Shown: positions 1 through 5,894 of the stretch, piece by piece
How positions within the stretch are numbered: position 1 is the first letter of the stretch
How the letters are laid out: the number at the start of each line of letters is the position of its first letter
Assembly (NCBI GenBank): GCA_934667465.1
Contig: CAKUMG010000185.1
Location: 1 to 8,784, forward strand
Origin: an uncultured Actinoplanes sp.
Lineage (GTDB): Bacteria; Actinomycetota; Actinomycetes; Mycobacteriales; Micromonosporaceae
DNA length: 8,784 bases
Direction: 5' to 3'
Translations under genes and position numbers: made by a program
The notes under the pieces: generated by a model
Database searches by the model: none
Seen by the model: only the letters and a program-made list of their open reading frames with translations
What the model was told of the DNA's origin: nothing

Positions 1-40
1 TCTCGTAGTAGAGGTTGATGCCGTTGACCTCGGCGTACAT
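1..40 (-). CDS. Alpha/beta hydrolase, N-terminal 13 codons only (runs off the left edge)
   Basis: The minus strand opens with ATG at 40 and reads MYAEVNGINLYYE to the window edge. This is the usual first beta-strand of alpha/beta-fold hydrolases (x-V-N-G-x-x-L-Y-Y-E). A GGGAG ribosome-binding sequence lies about 6 bases upstream of the ATG (near 47-51). The catalytic Ser-Asp-His residues lie outside the window, so substrate and subfamily cannot be told. The gene is divergent from the sigma factor that starts about 93 bp away. An alpha/beta hydrolase beside this class of sigma factor would make sense as a partner or target, but only 13 residues are visible. Confidence 0.6.
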   Translation of the reverse strand, partial: MYAEVNGINLYYE

Positions 41-132
41 GACGGGCTCCCTTGCGTTTGTCGCTTGTCGTACGGTCAGACCCGGCGAGGGCGCGGAACT
101 CATCGGTCTTTTTGTCGGACCTTCGAACTAGC
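41..132. promoter_or_regulatory. Divergent intergenic region between alpha/beta hydrolase and sigma factor
   Basis: This 92-bp gap must hold promoters for both divergent genes. It is less GC-rich than its surroundings, with T-rich stretches at 55-70 and 107-115. A GGAAC at 95-99 resembles an ECF -35 element on the plus strand, but the nearest GTC (114-116) is only 14 bases downstream, shorter than the usual 16-18. I therefore do not call a specific promoter. TGTC/TTGTC recurs on the plus strand near 59, 66 and 113, with no clear symmetry. Confidence 0.3.
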
Positions 133-1083
133 GTGTACGCCGTGGTCACCGACACGACGATCGAGCAGCTGGAGCGGCACCGGGGCGAGCTGACCGGCTA
201 CTGCTACCGGATGCTGGGCTCCGCCTTCGAGGCCGAAGACGCAGTTCAAGACACTCTCGTACGCGCCTGGCGCGGCATCGGCGACTTCGAGGGCCGGTCG
301 GCGCTGCGCTCGTGGCTCTACCGCATCGCCACGAACGTGTGCCTGACCATGCTCGGCGGCGCCCAGCGGCGCGCCCGCCCGATGGAGCTCGGCCCGCCCG
401 GCTCCGGCGGCGCCACGTTCCCGGGCGAGCCCCGGCCCGACGAGATCTGGGTCGGCCCGGTCCCCGACGCCCGCGTGCTGCCCGCCGACCCGGCCGAGGT
501 GGTGGTCGGCCGCGAGTCGATCCGACTGGCCTTCGTGGCCGCGCTGCAGCACCTCCCGCCGAAACAGCGCGCGGTGCTGATCCGGCGCGAGGTGCTGGCC
601 TGGTCGGCGCAGGAGGTCGCCGACCTGCTCGGCACCTCGGTGGCCGGCGTCAACAGCGCCCTGCAGCGCGCCCGCGCCACGATGGCCGCCGTCTCCCCCG
701 CCGCTGCTGCCGAGCCCCCGGACGAGAAGCTGCTCGACCGCTACGTGCGCGCGTTCGAGGCCTACGACCTGCCGGCGCTCACCGCCCTGCTGCACGAGGA
801 CGCGACCCTGAACATGCCACCGCTGCCGCTGTGGCTGCGCGGGCCCGCCGACATCGCCGCGTGGATGGGCGGCACCGGCAGCGGATGCCGCGGCTCGCGC
901 CTGGTCCCGGTGTCTGCCAACGGCCTGCCGGCGTGGGGGCAATACCGCGCCGCCGCCTCGGGTCACGAGCCGTGGGCGCTGATCGTGCTCGAAACCTCCG
1001 GCGAGCGCATCACCGGCGTCACGAACTTCCTGGACACCGCGCGCCTGTTCCCGCTCTTCGGCCTGCCGGATCGCCTGGAGTGA
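133..1083 (+). CDS. ECF RNA polymerase sigma factor with C-terminal SnoaL-like domain (SigG / TIGR02960 type)
   Basis: Group IV sigma factor, 316 aa from the GTG at 133. Region 2 spans about residues 20-75, with the helix [14 protein letters not shown] at 33-46 and [10 protein letters not shown] around 59-68. Region 4 spans about 123-185 ([27 protein letters not shown], then a VNSALQRAR recognition helix). The long 2-4 linker carries W-x-G-P-x-P-D at 106-112, like the W-x-x-P-Y-P-D signature I associate with SigG/TIGR02960 sigmas. Residues 198-316 form a SnoaL/NTF2-like domain ([25 protein letters not shown], then PPLPLWLRG). In SnoaL-fused ECF sigmas this domain modulates activity in place of a separate anti-sigma. 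The start is uncertain: GTG at 133 or 142 both fit the family and neither has a good Shine-Dalgarno. A TTG at 52 would add 27 unlikely residues. No anti-sigma gene adjoins. The exact ECF group is my inference. Confidence 0.85.
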   Translation: MYAVVTDTTIEQLERHRGELTGYCYRMLGSAFEAEDAVQDTLVRAWRGIGDFEGRSALRSWLYRIATNVCLTMLGGAQRRARPMELGPPGSGGATFPGEPRPDEIWVGPVPDARVLPADPAEVVVGRESIRLAFVAALQHLPPKQRAVLIRREVLAWSAQEVADLLGTSVAGVNSALQRARATMAAVSPAAAAEPPDEKLLDRYVRAFEAYDLPALTALLHEDATLNMPPLPLWLRGPADIAAWMGGTGSGCRGSRLVPVSANGLPAWGQYRAAASGHEPWALIVLETSGERITGVTNFLDTARLFPLFGLPDRLE

Positions 1084-1112
1084 AAAGCGATGCTTCCGTG
1101 GGGTGACGAGGG

Positions 1113-1949
1113 TCAGGCTCCCGCGCCCGGCTTCTCCGCGCCCTGCTTGGTCTCGTCCGCCCCGTCCGCGGCTTGCTCGGCACCGGCCGCCGCTCGGTCG
1201 GCACCGGCCGCCGCTCGGTCGGCACCGGCTGCGGCTTGGTTCGTGCCGGCGGCGGCACCCAGCAGGGCGGCGTCGGTCTCGTCGCCGTCCGGGATGGTGC
1301 CGTCGAGGGGATCGGCGGCGGCCTCGGGTTCGGCCGGGTGCGGGGCGGGCCCGACCGCCGCGGTCATGAGCTGGTTGTTCGGGATGTTCAGCGGGCCGTC
1401 GTCGGTCTCCAGGATCGTGTAGAGCAGGCCGGCGGAGATGATGACGCCCTCGAGGGGGCCGTTGATGGCGCCCGACATGATGCGGATGCGGGTGCCCGGG
1501 ACGTAGGGCCGGGCGAACAGCAGCACGATGCCCGCGAACAGGTTGCTCAGCACCGGCTGAGCGGCCAGACCGAGGATGACGCCGGTGACCGCGCCGCCCA
1601 GCAGCAGGTGCTGGAGGCCGACGCCGAGCAGGTCACCGACCGCCATGGCCGCGATCAGGTAGCCGGCGAGCAGGACGAGCAGGCGCAGCGGGGTGGCCGC
1701 TGCGGCGCCCGCACGGGCGGCCGTGACGCGCTGGGTCTCGCGGGCCGCGGTCCGCGAAGCGGCGATGCCGAAGACGGCGACGAGCAGCGCACATCCGTAC
1801 GCGATCAGCCTGTCCCGCAGTGCCGACGAGCGCGCCCCGCCCATCTCGACCCCGACGATCAGGGCGACCAGCGCGAGCAGCCCGTAGACCACGGTCCTGC
1901 GGAAATCGGGGCGCACCAGGGCGCCCGACCCGTTCGTCCAGCGCCGCAC
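1113..1949 (-). CDS. MscS-family mechanosensitive channel with Ala-rich repeat tail
   Basis: Small-conductance mechanosensitive channel of the inner membrane, opening under osmotic down-shock; 278 aa. Predicted membrane helices lie at about 19-36, 48-65 and 88-108. The pore helix and start of the beta domain follow at about 115-157 (GGAVTGVILGLAAQ, then SNLFAGIVLLFARPYVPGTRI), the MscS core signature. A short beta domain follows (GPLEGVIISAGLLYTILETDDGPLNIPNNQL, about 164-194). The usual alpha/beta vestibule domain is then missing. Residues 201-278 are a low-complexity Ala/Gly/Asp tail with tandem AAAGADR heptads. Start choice: GTG at 1949 has a strong GGAGGGG six bases upstream; GTG at 1967 would add six residues and lacks one. 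It converges on the sigma factor, with stop codons 29 bp apart. Whether the tail is structural or gating is unknown. Confidence 0.85.
   Translation of the reverse strand: MRRWTNGSGALVRPDFRRTVVYGLLALVALIVGVEMGGARSSALRDRLIAYGCALLVAVFGIAASRTAARETQRVTAARAGAAAATPLRLLVLLAGYLIAAMAVGDLLGVGLQHLLLGGAVTGVILGLAAQPVLSNLFAGIVLLFARPYVPGTRIRIMSGAINGPLEGVIISAGLLYTILETDDGPLNIPNNQLMTAAVGPAPHPAEPEAAADPLDGTIPDGDETDAALLGAAAGTNQAAAGADRAAAGADRAAAGAEQAADGADETKQGAEKPGAGA
1159..1242 (-). repeat. 21-bp tandem repeat encoding Ala-rich heptapeptides in the channel tail
   Basis: Two perfect 21-bp copies (1180-1200 and 1201-1221) are flanked by two degenerate copies (1159-1179 and 1222-1242). Because 21 is a multiple of three, each unit adds a heptapeptide of the form AAAGADR to the channel's C-terminus (AAAGADR, AAAGADR, AAAGAEQ, AADGADE). 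Identical adjacent units indicate recent expansion by slippage or unequal exchange, so copy number may vary between strains. Confidence 0.85.
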
Positions 1950-1999
1950 GCCGTTCCCCTCCCACACGATCGGTTGCGCCAGACCCTACCCACTCCGGG

Positions 2000-2017
2000 T
2001 TGAGTACCCCTACTCAA
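2000..2017. promoter_or_regulatory. Perfect 7-bp palindrome TTGAGTA-CCCC-TACTCAA, probable operator
   Basis: Perfect inverted repeat with a 4-nt spacer and half-site centres 11 bp (one helical turn) apart, in the gap between the divergent channel and YiaA-like genes. It lies 51 bp upstream of the channel start and 85 bp upstream of the YiaA-like start. On the minus strand a TAGGGT that could be a -10 hexamer sits at 1988-1983, so the palindrome would cover the -35 region of the channel promoter. A dimeric repressor or activator site for one or both genes is the natural reading. Which regulator binds is unknown. Confidence 0.5.
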
Positions 2018-2101
2018 GGGCGAAACGGCAGGTCAAGGGCAGGATGGTACGCAGCCCGGCAGCGCGTCGGCACCCACCGAGACCCCCTTACGGAGCTTCC
2101 C

Positions 2102-2569
2102 ATGGCCGCCCACCACTCCTCGACCAAGCCCACCGCCGCGTTCGTCGGCGCCTCCTGGGCGGCCCTGGCCCTCGGCATCGTGACGTTCGCGGTCGGCCTG
2201 GTGAACGCGGGCATGGCGCTGAGCGAGAAGGGGTTCTACGCCGCGGTGTTCGTGCTGGGCGTCTTCGCGGCCGTGTCGCTGCAGAAGTCGGTGCGCGACC
2301 GGGCGGAGGGGCTGCCGGTGTCGGCGCTGTACCTGGGCCTGTCCTGGTCGATGGTCGGGCTCGGGATCCTGATGCTGGTGATCGGGCTGACGAACAGCGG
2401 CATGGCGCTGAGCGAGAAGGGCTTCTACGGGCTGTCGTTCGCGATGACGCTGTTCGCGGCCGTGGCGGTGCAGAAGAACGTGCGCGACACGCTGCAGGAC
2501 AAGATGCTGAACGCCTACCAGCCCTCGCTGGTGCCGGAGGCGTACGCGGGCAACGGCATCGCCGCCTGA
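2102..2569 (+). CDS. YiaA/YiaB-type inner membrane protein with duplicated two-helix domain
   Basis: Integral membrane protein of 155 aa, with two tandem copies of the YiaA/B two-helix domain and thus four membrane helices. Copy 1 (about residues 18-66) and copy 2 (about 81-129) are offset by exactly 63 residues. They share the loop GMALSEKGFY (37-46 and 100-109) and the ending FAAVxxQKxVRD. The hydrophilic N-terminus (MAAHHSSTKPTAA) and a 26-residue C-terminal tail are probably cytoplasmic. The ATG at 2102 has GGAG six bases upstream (2092-2095), so longer in-frame extensions are not used. No biochemical role is firmly established for the family; envelope or stress roles have been suggested. 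It is divergent from the channel gene and shares its regulatory gap, so the two may be co-controlled. Confidence 0.85.
   Translation: MAAHHSSTKPTAAFVGASWAALALGIVTFAVGLVNAGMALSEKGFYAAVFVLGVFAAVSLQKSVRDRAEGLPVSALYLGLSWSMVGLGILMLVIGLTNSGMALSEKGFYGLSFAMTLFAAVAVQKNVRDTLQDKMLNAYQPSLVPEAYAGNGIAA
2210..2429 (+). repeat. Nearly identical 31-bp direct repeats inside the YiaA-like gene
   Basis: Bases 2210-2240 and 2399-2429 differ at one position (30 of 31 identical), 189 bp apart. They encode the conserved inter-helix loop GMALSEKGFY of each domain copy. Flanking helices are much more diverged, so the identity reflects strong constraint on the loop plus codon bias, or gene conversion between the copies. 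Confidence 0.75.
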
Positions 2570-2719
2570 CGCCCGCTCCCACCAGGGCGAGCAGGGTCCG
2601 CGCCACCGGGGATGCGACCGCGTTGGCTATAGTCGGTGCGCTTGCCGCGCCGCGGTCCCGTGCCGTACGCGCAGGATCACGCCCGCTGCGCGGCGCATCC
2701 TGGAAGGTGGCAACCGACG

Positions 2720-3415
2720 GTGGCCCAGCTGCACTACCGGCACGCGGCGATGAACAGCGGCAAGAGCACGATGGTCCTGCAGTACCGGCACACGTATGGC
2801 TCCTGCGGCCGCCACGGTGTGCTGATGACCCGTCTCGACCGGGCCGGCGCCGGCATCGTCTCCTCCCGCATCGGCCTGGCTGCCGACGCCCTCGAGTTCG
2901 GCGCGGCCACCGACCTGCTCGACATGGTGGTGAACCTGCCCGGCCCGCCCGTCGACCACGTCATCGTCGACGAGGCCCAGTTCCTCTCCCCGGAGCAGGT
3001 CGACCAGCTGGCCGCGCTCGTCGACGACCACGACATCGACGTGTTCACGTTCGGGCTGCTGTCCGACTTCCGGGGGCTGCAGTTCCCCGGTTCCGCCCGC
3101 CTCGTCGTGCTGGCGGACGTCGTCGAGGCGCTGCAGGTCTACCCGATGTGCTGGTGCGGGCAGCCGGCCCGGATGAACGCCCGCGTCTCCGGCGGCTCCA
3201 TGGTCACCGACGGCGACACCGTCCTCGTGGGCGACATGGACGCCGACGTCGGCTATGTGGTGCTCTGCCGGCGGCACCACCGGGCGGGGCAGCCCTACGC
3301 CCCGTCGGCTGCCCAGCGCACCACCGTCCCGGCCGCCTCCGCGGCTGTCCCCGCCACCACGGTGACGGTCCCGGACCTCGTGCCGGTGCCGGCTCAGCTG
3401 GTGCCGAAGGCGTAG
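2720..3415 (+). CDS. tdk: Thymidine kinase (TK1-type)
   Basis: Cytosolic salvage enzyme phosphorylating thymidine to dTMP with ATP; 231 aa. Seen in order: phosphate-binding loop AAMNSGKST (9-17), Walker B plus lasso start VDEAQF (83-88), the thymidine-binding segment with DFRGLQFPGSARL (116-128), then the zinc site from CWC (C144, C146) and CRRH (C183, H186). The C-x-C spacing matches other actinobacterial TKs as I recall them. Two oddities: the first glycine of the P-loop (GxxxxGKS) is Ala9, and residues about 192-231 form an Ala/Pro/Val/Thr-rich tail beyond the catalytic fold. GTG at 2720 is chosen because it gives the family N-terminus (AQLHYRHAAMNSGKS) and has GGAAGG/AGGTGG 9-12 bases upstream. 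A TATAGT at 2628-2633 is a possible -10 without a clear -35. Its end overlaps a convergent small gene by 22 bp. Confidence 0.93.
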   Translation: MAQLHYRHAAMNSGKSTMVLQYRHTYGSCGRHGVLMTRLDRAGAGIVSSRIGLAADALEFGAATDLLDMVVNLPGPPVDHVIVDEAQFLSPEQVDQLAALVDDHDIDVFTFGLLSDFRGLQFPGSARLVVLADVVEALQVYPMCWCGQPARMNARVSGGSMVTDGDTVLVGDMDADVGYVVLCRRHHRAGQPYAPSAAQRTTVPAASAAVPATTVTVPDLVPVPAQLVPKA

Positions 3416-3587
3416 GTTCCGGACGGCACCCGGTACACGGCGTAGCCGCCCCCTTGGATCACGAAGACGGCGACGCAGACCCACAGCGCGTGGAAGGCGG
3501 CCAGCCCTTCCGGGAAATGGGGCTCTTCTTGGAGGGTTCCGTATCCGTCGTGGCCAGGGCGATGCCGAGCGTCAGCAGGTCGGACAT
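3394..3587 (-). pseudogene. Short membrane-protein gene interrupted by an apparent frameshift
   Basis: ATG at 3587 has a strong GAGGAA ribosome-binding site 5 bases upstream and begins MSDLLTLGIALATT. All of these codons end in G or C. That frame then degrades and stops after 41 codons, at 3462-3464. The -1 frame instead reads EEPHFPEGLAAF, then a hydrophobic stretch ALWVCVAVFVIQGGGYAVY and YRVPSGTYAFGTS to a TGA at 3396. From about 3505 on, nearly every codon in it ends in G or C. The two halves therefore look like one protein of about 63 residues with one membrane helix, split by a one-base loss (or sequencing error) between about 3550 and 3505. No -1 slippery heptamer in the right phase was found there. 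The product is not one I recognise. Its end overlaps the convergent tdk by 22 bp. Confidence 0.5.
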
Positions 3588-3613
3588 CACGTTTCCTCAG
3601 TGGACGTGATGTC
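3583..3613 (-). promoter_or_regulatory. Start-codon hairpin: SD in loop, ATG in stem
   Basis: Perfect 10-bp inverted repeat GACATCACGT-N11-ACGTGATGTC. Read as minus-strand RNA, the 11-nt loop (CCACTGAGGAA) contains the GAGGAA ribosome-binding site and the 3' arm contains the whole ATG (3587-3585) of the small membrane-protein gene. Such a hairpin could gate translation initiation. As DNA, the half-site centres are 21 bp apart (two turns), equally suited to a dimeric regulator. A 7-bp helix, GTGGACG (minus strand 3639-3633) with CGTCCAC (3606-3600), could form instead and would invade the loop-proximal end of this stem. Confidence 0.5.
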
Positions 3614-3653
3614 GTCATACCCGGCGCGGGCCCGTCCACGCACGCCTCGGGCG

Positions 3654-3691
3654 CGAGAGAGGGCGAGCCGCCGCGGGCTCGCCCTCTCTCG
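3654..3691 (-). terminator. Strong 16-bp hairpin terminator after the secreted repeat-protein gene
   Basis: A perfect inverted repeat with arms 3654-3669 and 3676-3691 (CGAGAGAGGGCGAGCC and its complement) and a 6-nt loop. It starts 9 bases past the stop codon of the secreted repeat protein, in its direction of transcription. There is no U-tract, as is common for actinobacterial hairpin terminators. It separates that gene from the small hairpin-controlled gene. Being symmetric, it could also stop plus-strand transcription. Confidence 0.75.
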
Positions 3692-3700
3692 GCCCCAGGG

Positions 3701-5797
3701 TCAGCTGAGCGTGACGTTCAGGGTCGCCGTGTCCGCCGCCGGGATCGCGATCGCCGTCGCGGAGGCCCGGTCCGTGCCGCCGACCCAGCCCCGGCGGTCA
3801 CCGCCGGCCACCGAGAGCTCGTACCGCAGCTTGACGGTCTGCCCCCCGGCCAGCGGGATCGCGTACGCGCCGGAGCCGCCCTCGGGCCCGTCGAAGAAGC
3901 CGATCTCGTCGCCGGTGACGGCGTTGACCGCGATCAGCCGGTAGAAGCGCGCAGGCTCCCCCGAGGCCGTGGCGGCGGTTCCGGAGAGCGTGGCGCCAGC
4001 CTCGAGCGTCACGTCGTGCGTGGTGGCCGCGCCGGCGGTGACCGGGATCCGGTCGGCCTCGAAGCGCTGCCCGGTGCCGCCGGTCCACTGCCGGCCCTGG
4101 TGCTGGGCGGTGATGACGAGCGGCCACGCGTACGGGCCCAGCTTGCGCACCTCGTAGGCGCCGCCGTCCCCGATCTCCACGCTCAGGCCGTTCTCGTCCG
4201 GGCCGGTGCCGTAGGGCCACGCGGTGACCGCGACGTCCCCGGCGGTGACGGGGTTGCCGTCGGCGCCGGTGACCGTGCCCCGGATCGAGCCGCCGCGGTC
4301 GAGCCGCGCGACGGGGGCAGCCTTGACGGTGCCCGGGGTGACCGTGACGCGGGCCGCCTTGCGCTGGTCGCCGGTGCCGCCCTCGGCGCCCAGCCACTGG
4401 TGGCCGAACGTGCCGGGCGCGGCGACGAAGACCTGGTGCGCCCCGGCGGGAAGGGCCCGGCTGGTGAGCGTGCCGTCGGCCGCGGTGCACGCGATGTCCC
4501 GCGGGCTCAGGCCGCCGGTGCCCGGCTCGGCGAAGGACGGGCAGGCGCCGCGCAGGGCCCGGCCGGTGGCCCGGTCGGTGACCTTGACGGAGATCTTGCC
4601 GCCGCGTACGAGCCGGGGGGTGATGGTCGTGGTCTGCCCGGCGGTCAGCGTGACCTTCAGGTTCTCGGCGGGCGCCAGGTAGTAGCCGGACCGGTCCGGG
4701 ACCAGGCGCAGGTCGAACGTGCCTCCGGACAGGTTGCCCGCGGTCAGCACGGCGGACTCGGTGCACCCGCCGCCGTCGCGGGGCGCGGTCAGGTAGGCGC
4801 AGAAGTTCGCGACCGGGGCGCCGGTGACGGAGTCGACGGGGGCGACCCGCAGCGTGGCGGCGGGCAGCCAGGTCTCGTCGACGGTCAGCGGGGCGCCCGC
4901 GGCGGCGGTGAAGCGGCGGGCGTCGCTCTTGCTGCCCGTGCCGCCGGCGAACTGCTCGCGGTCGTACTCGGGGTTGACGAACGAGACGATGTACCGGCCG
5001 GCGAGCACGCCGCCGGGCAGGCTCCAGTCGCCCTGCGCGTCGGTGGTGGCGTAGTACCAGGCGGAGTTGTCTTCGTCGTCGAGCTGCACGCTGACCTGGT
5101 AGTCCGCCAGGCCCGCGCCGCCGGGCGAGGTGAGCCGCCCGCCGATCGCGCTGACCGGCAGCTGGGCGTCGTCGACGGTGGTGCGCCGGCCCGCGGTCAC
5201 GGTGAGCTCGGTGGCGTGCCGGCCACTGAGTTTCCCGTACGCCCACTGCTTGGGTCCGTCGTCCTTGACGAATGAGAGCTGGTAGTCGTCGCCGGGCAGC
5301 ACGGCGTCGAAGGTGTACGTGCCGTCGTAGTCGCTGTACGTCGTGGCGACCCCGATGTCGTCGCGCACCAGCTCGACGGCCGCCTGGGCGATCGGCTCAC
5401 CGGCGGCGTCGGCCAGCCGCCCGCCCACCGACCCGGTGGGCAGCAGCCGCTCGTCGACGGTGACCTCGGCCCCGGCCGCGAGCGGGAACACGGTCGCCCC
5501 GGCCTCGTCGAGCTGCTGGTGGGCCCACTGGGTCAGCGCGGCCTGCCGGACCTGGATCCGGTAGTCGCCCGGCGGGGCGGTGAACGTGTAGCGCCCGTCC
5601 TCGCCGGTGTAGGCGTAGGGCAGGGTGCCTCCGAATGTCTCCTCGGGCTTGGCGGTCACCTCGGCGTACGGGACGGGTTGGCCGTCCGTGCCGGTGATGA
5701 CGCCGGTGAAGGTGCCGGTGGCGGCGGCGTGGGCGGGTGTGGCCAGGACAGTGGCGCCGAGAACGGCGGCCAGCAGGGCGGTTCCGAACCTTCTCAC
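3701..5797 (-). CDS. Secreted protein of about seven CarboxypepD_reg/Cna-B-like beta-sandwich repeats
   Basis: Exported, all-beta protein of 698 aa; exact function not recognised. A Sec signal peptide covers residues 1-24 (MRR, hydrophobic core, then ATPAHA before AATG). About seven repeats follow, starting near 28, 122, 216, 314, 399, 502 and 601. Most contain G-x-(V/L), D/G-G-x-Y-x-(F/V), a G-x-Y/H segment, and a closing 'AG...TVDE..LP' strand, as in carboxypeptidase-regulatory-like or Cna-B domains. A recurrent Q-W/F-x-G-G-T-G motif lies near 282, 467 and 570, with variants at 184 and 671. Four cysteines (333, 345, 419, 437) could form two disulfides. There is no LPxTG, catalytic domain or C-terminal membrane helix, so it is free or non-covalently attached. 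GTG at 5797 has GAAGGA five bases upstream; ATG at 5803 and GTG at 5830 are alternatives. It lies 97 bp downstream of the anti-sigma gene and may be its output. Confidence 0.8.
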   Translation of the reverse strand: MRRFGTALLAAVLGATVLATPAHAAATGTFTGVITGTDGQPVPYAEVTAKPEETFGGTLPYAYTGEDGRYTFTAPPGDYRIQVRQAALTQWAHQQLDEAGATVFPLAAGAEVTVDERLLPTGSVGGRLADAAGEPIAQAAVELVRDDIGVATTYSDYDGTYTFDAVLPGDDYQLSFVKDDGPKQWAYGKLSGRHATELTVTAGRRTTVDDAQLPVSAIGGRLTSPGGAGLADYQVSVQLDDEDNSAWYYATTDAQGDWSLPGGVLAGRYIVSFVNPEYDREQFAGGTGSKSDARRFTAAAGAPLTVDETWLPAATLRVAPVDSVTGAPVANFCAYLTAPRDGGGCTESAVLTAGNLSGGTFDLRLVPDRSGYYLAPAENLKVTLTAGQTTTITPRLVRGGKISVKVTDRATGRALRGACPSFAEPGTGGLSPRDIACTAADGTLTSRALPAGAHQVFVAAPGTFGHQWLGAEGGTGDQRKAARVTVTPGTVKAAPVARLDRGGSIRGTVTGADGNPVTAGDVAVTAWPYGTGPDENGLSVEIGDGGAYEVRKLGPYAWPLVITAQHQGRQWTGGTGQRFEADRIPVTAGAATTHDVTLEAGATLSGTAATASGEPARFYRLIAVNAVTGDEIGFFDGPEGGSGAYAIPLAGGQTVKLRYELSVAGGDRRGWVGGTDRASATAIAIPAADTATLNVTLS

Positions 5798-5894
5798 TCG
5801 CATCCTTCGGGGGGCAGGGCGCGACCTCACCGTACGGAGTCGCGCGGCCCCAGGAGCGTAACTAAAGATCGTCGATCCATGGGGGCACCGGTGA

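Noticed and set aside
95..116. ECF-type promoter (GGAAC ... GTC) for the first sigma factor
   Set aside because: Spacing of 14 bases is too short and there is no second matching site to support it.
1090..1422. Plus-strand Ala/Pro/Ser-rich open frame
   Set aside because: It is the antisense reading of the channel's repeat tail.
2672..2702. Inverted repeat CAGGAT...ATCCTG upstream of tdk
   Set aside because: Only 6-bp arms with a 19-nt loop in GC-rich DNA; too weak to call an operator or leader structure.
3500..3545. Programmed -1 frameshift in the small membrane gene
   Set aside because: The only run resembling a slippery site (TTTCCC) is in the wrong phase for the ATG frame, so mutation or sequencing error is simpler.
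2044..3609. Long plus-strand open frame of 521 codons spanning the YiaA-like and tdk genes
   Set aside because: Arg/Pro/Ala-rich antiphase shadow in high-GC DNA. It crosses two well-supported genes in other frames and shows no domain.
3798..5246. Minus-strand open frame of 482 codons inside the secreted protein gene
   Set aside because: Composition is almost entirely Arg, Gly, Ala, Pro and His, typical of an off-frame read of the real gene on the same strand.
4016..5275. Plus-strand open frame of 419 codons opposite the secreted protein gene
   Set aside because: Antisense shadow with Gly/Ala/Val/Arg bias, no domain, no ribosome-binding site.
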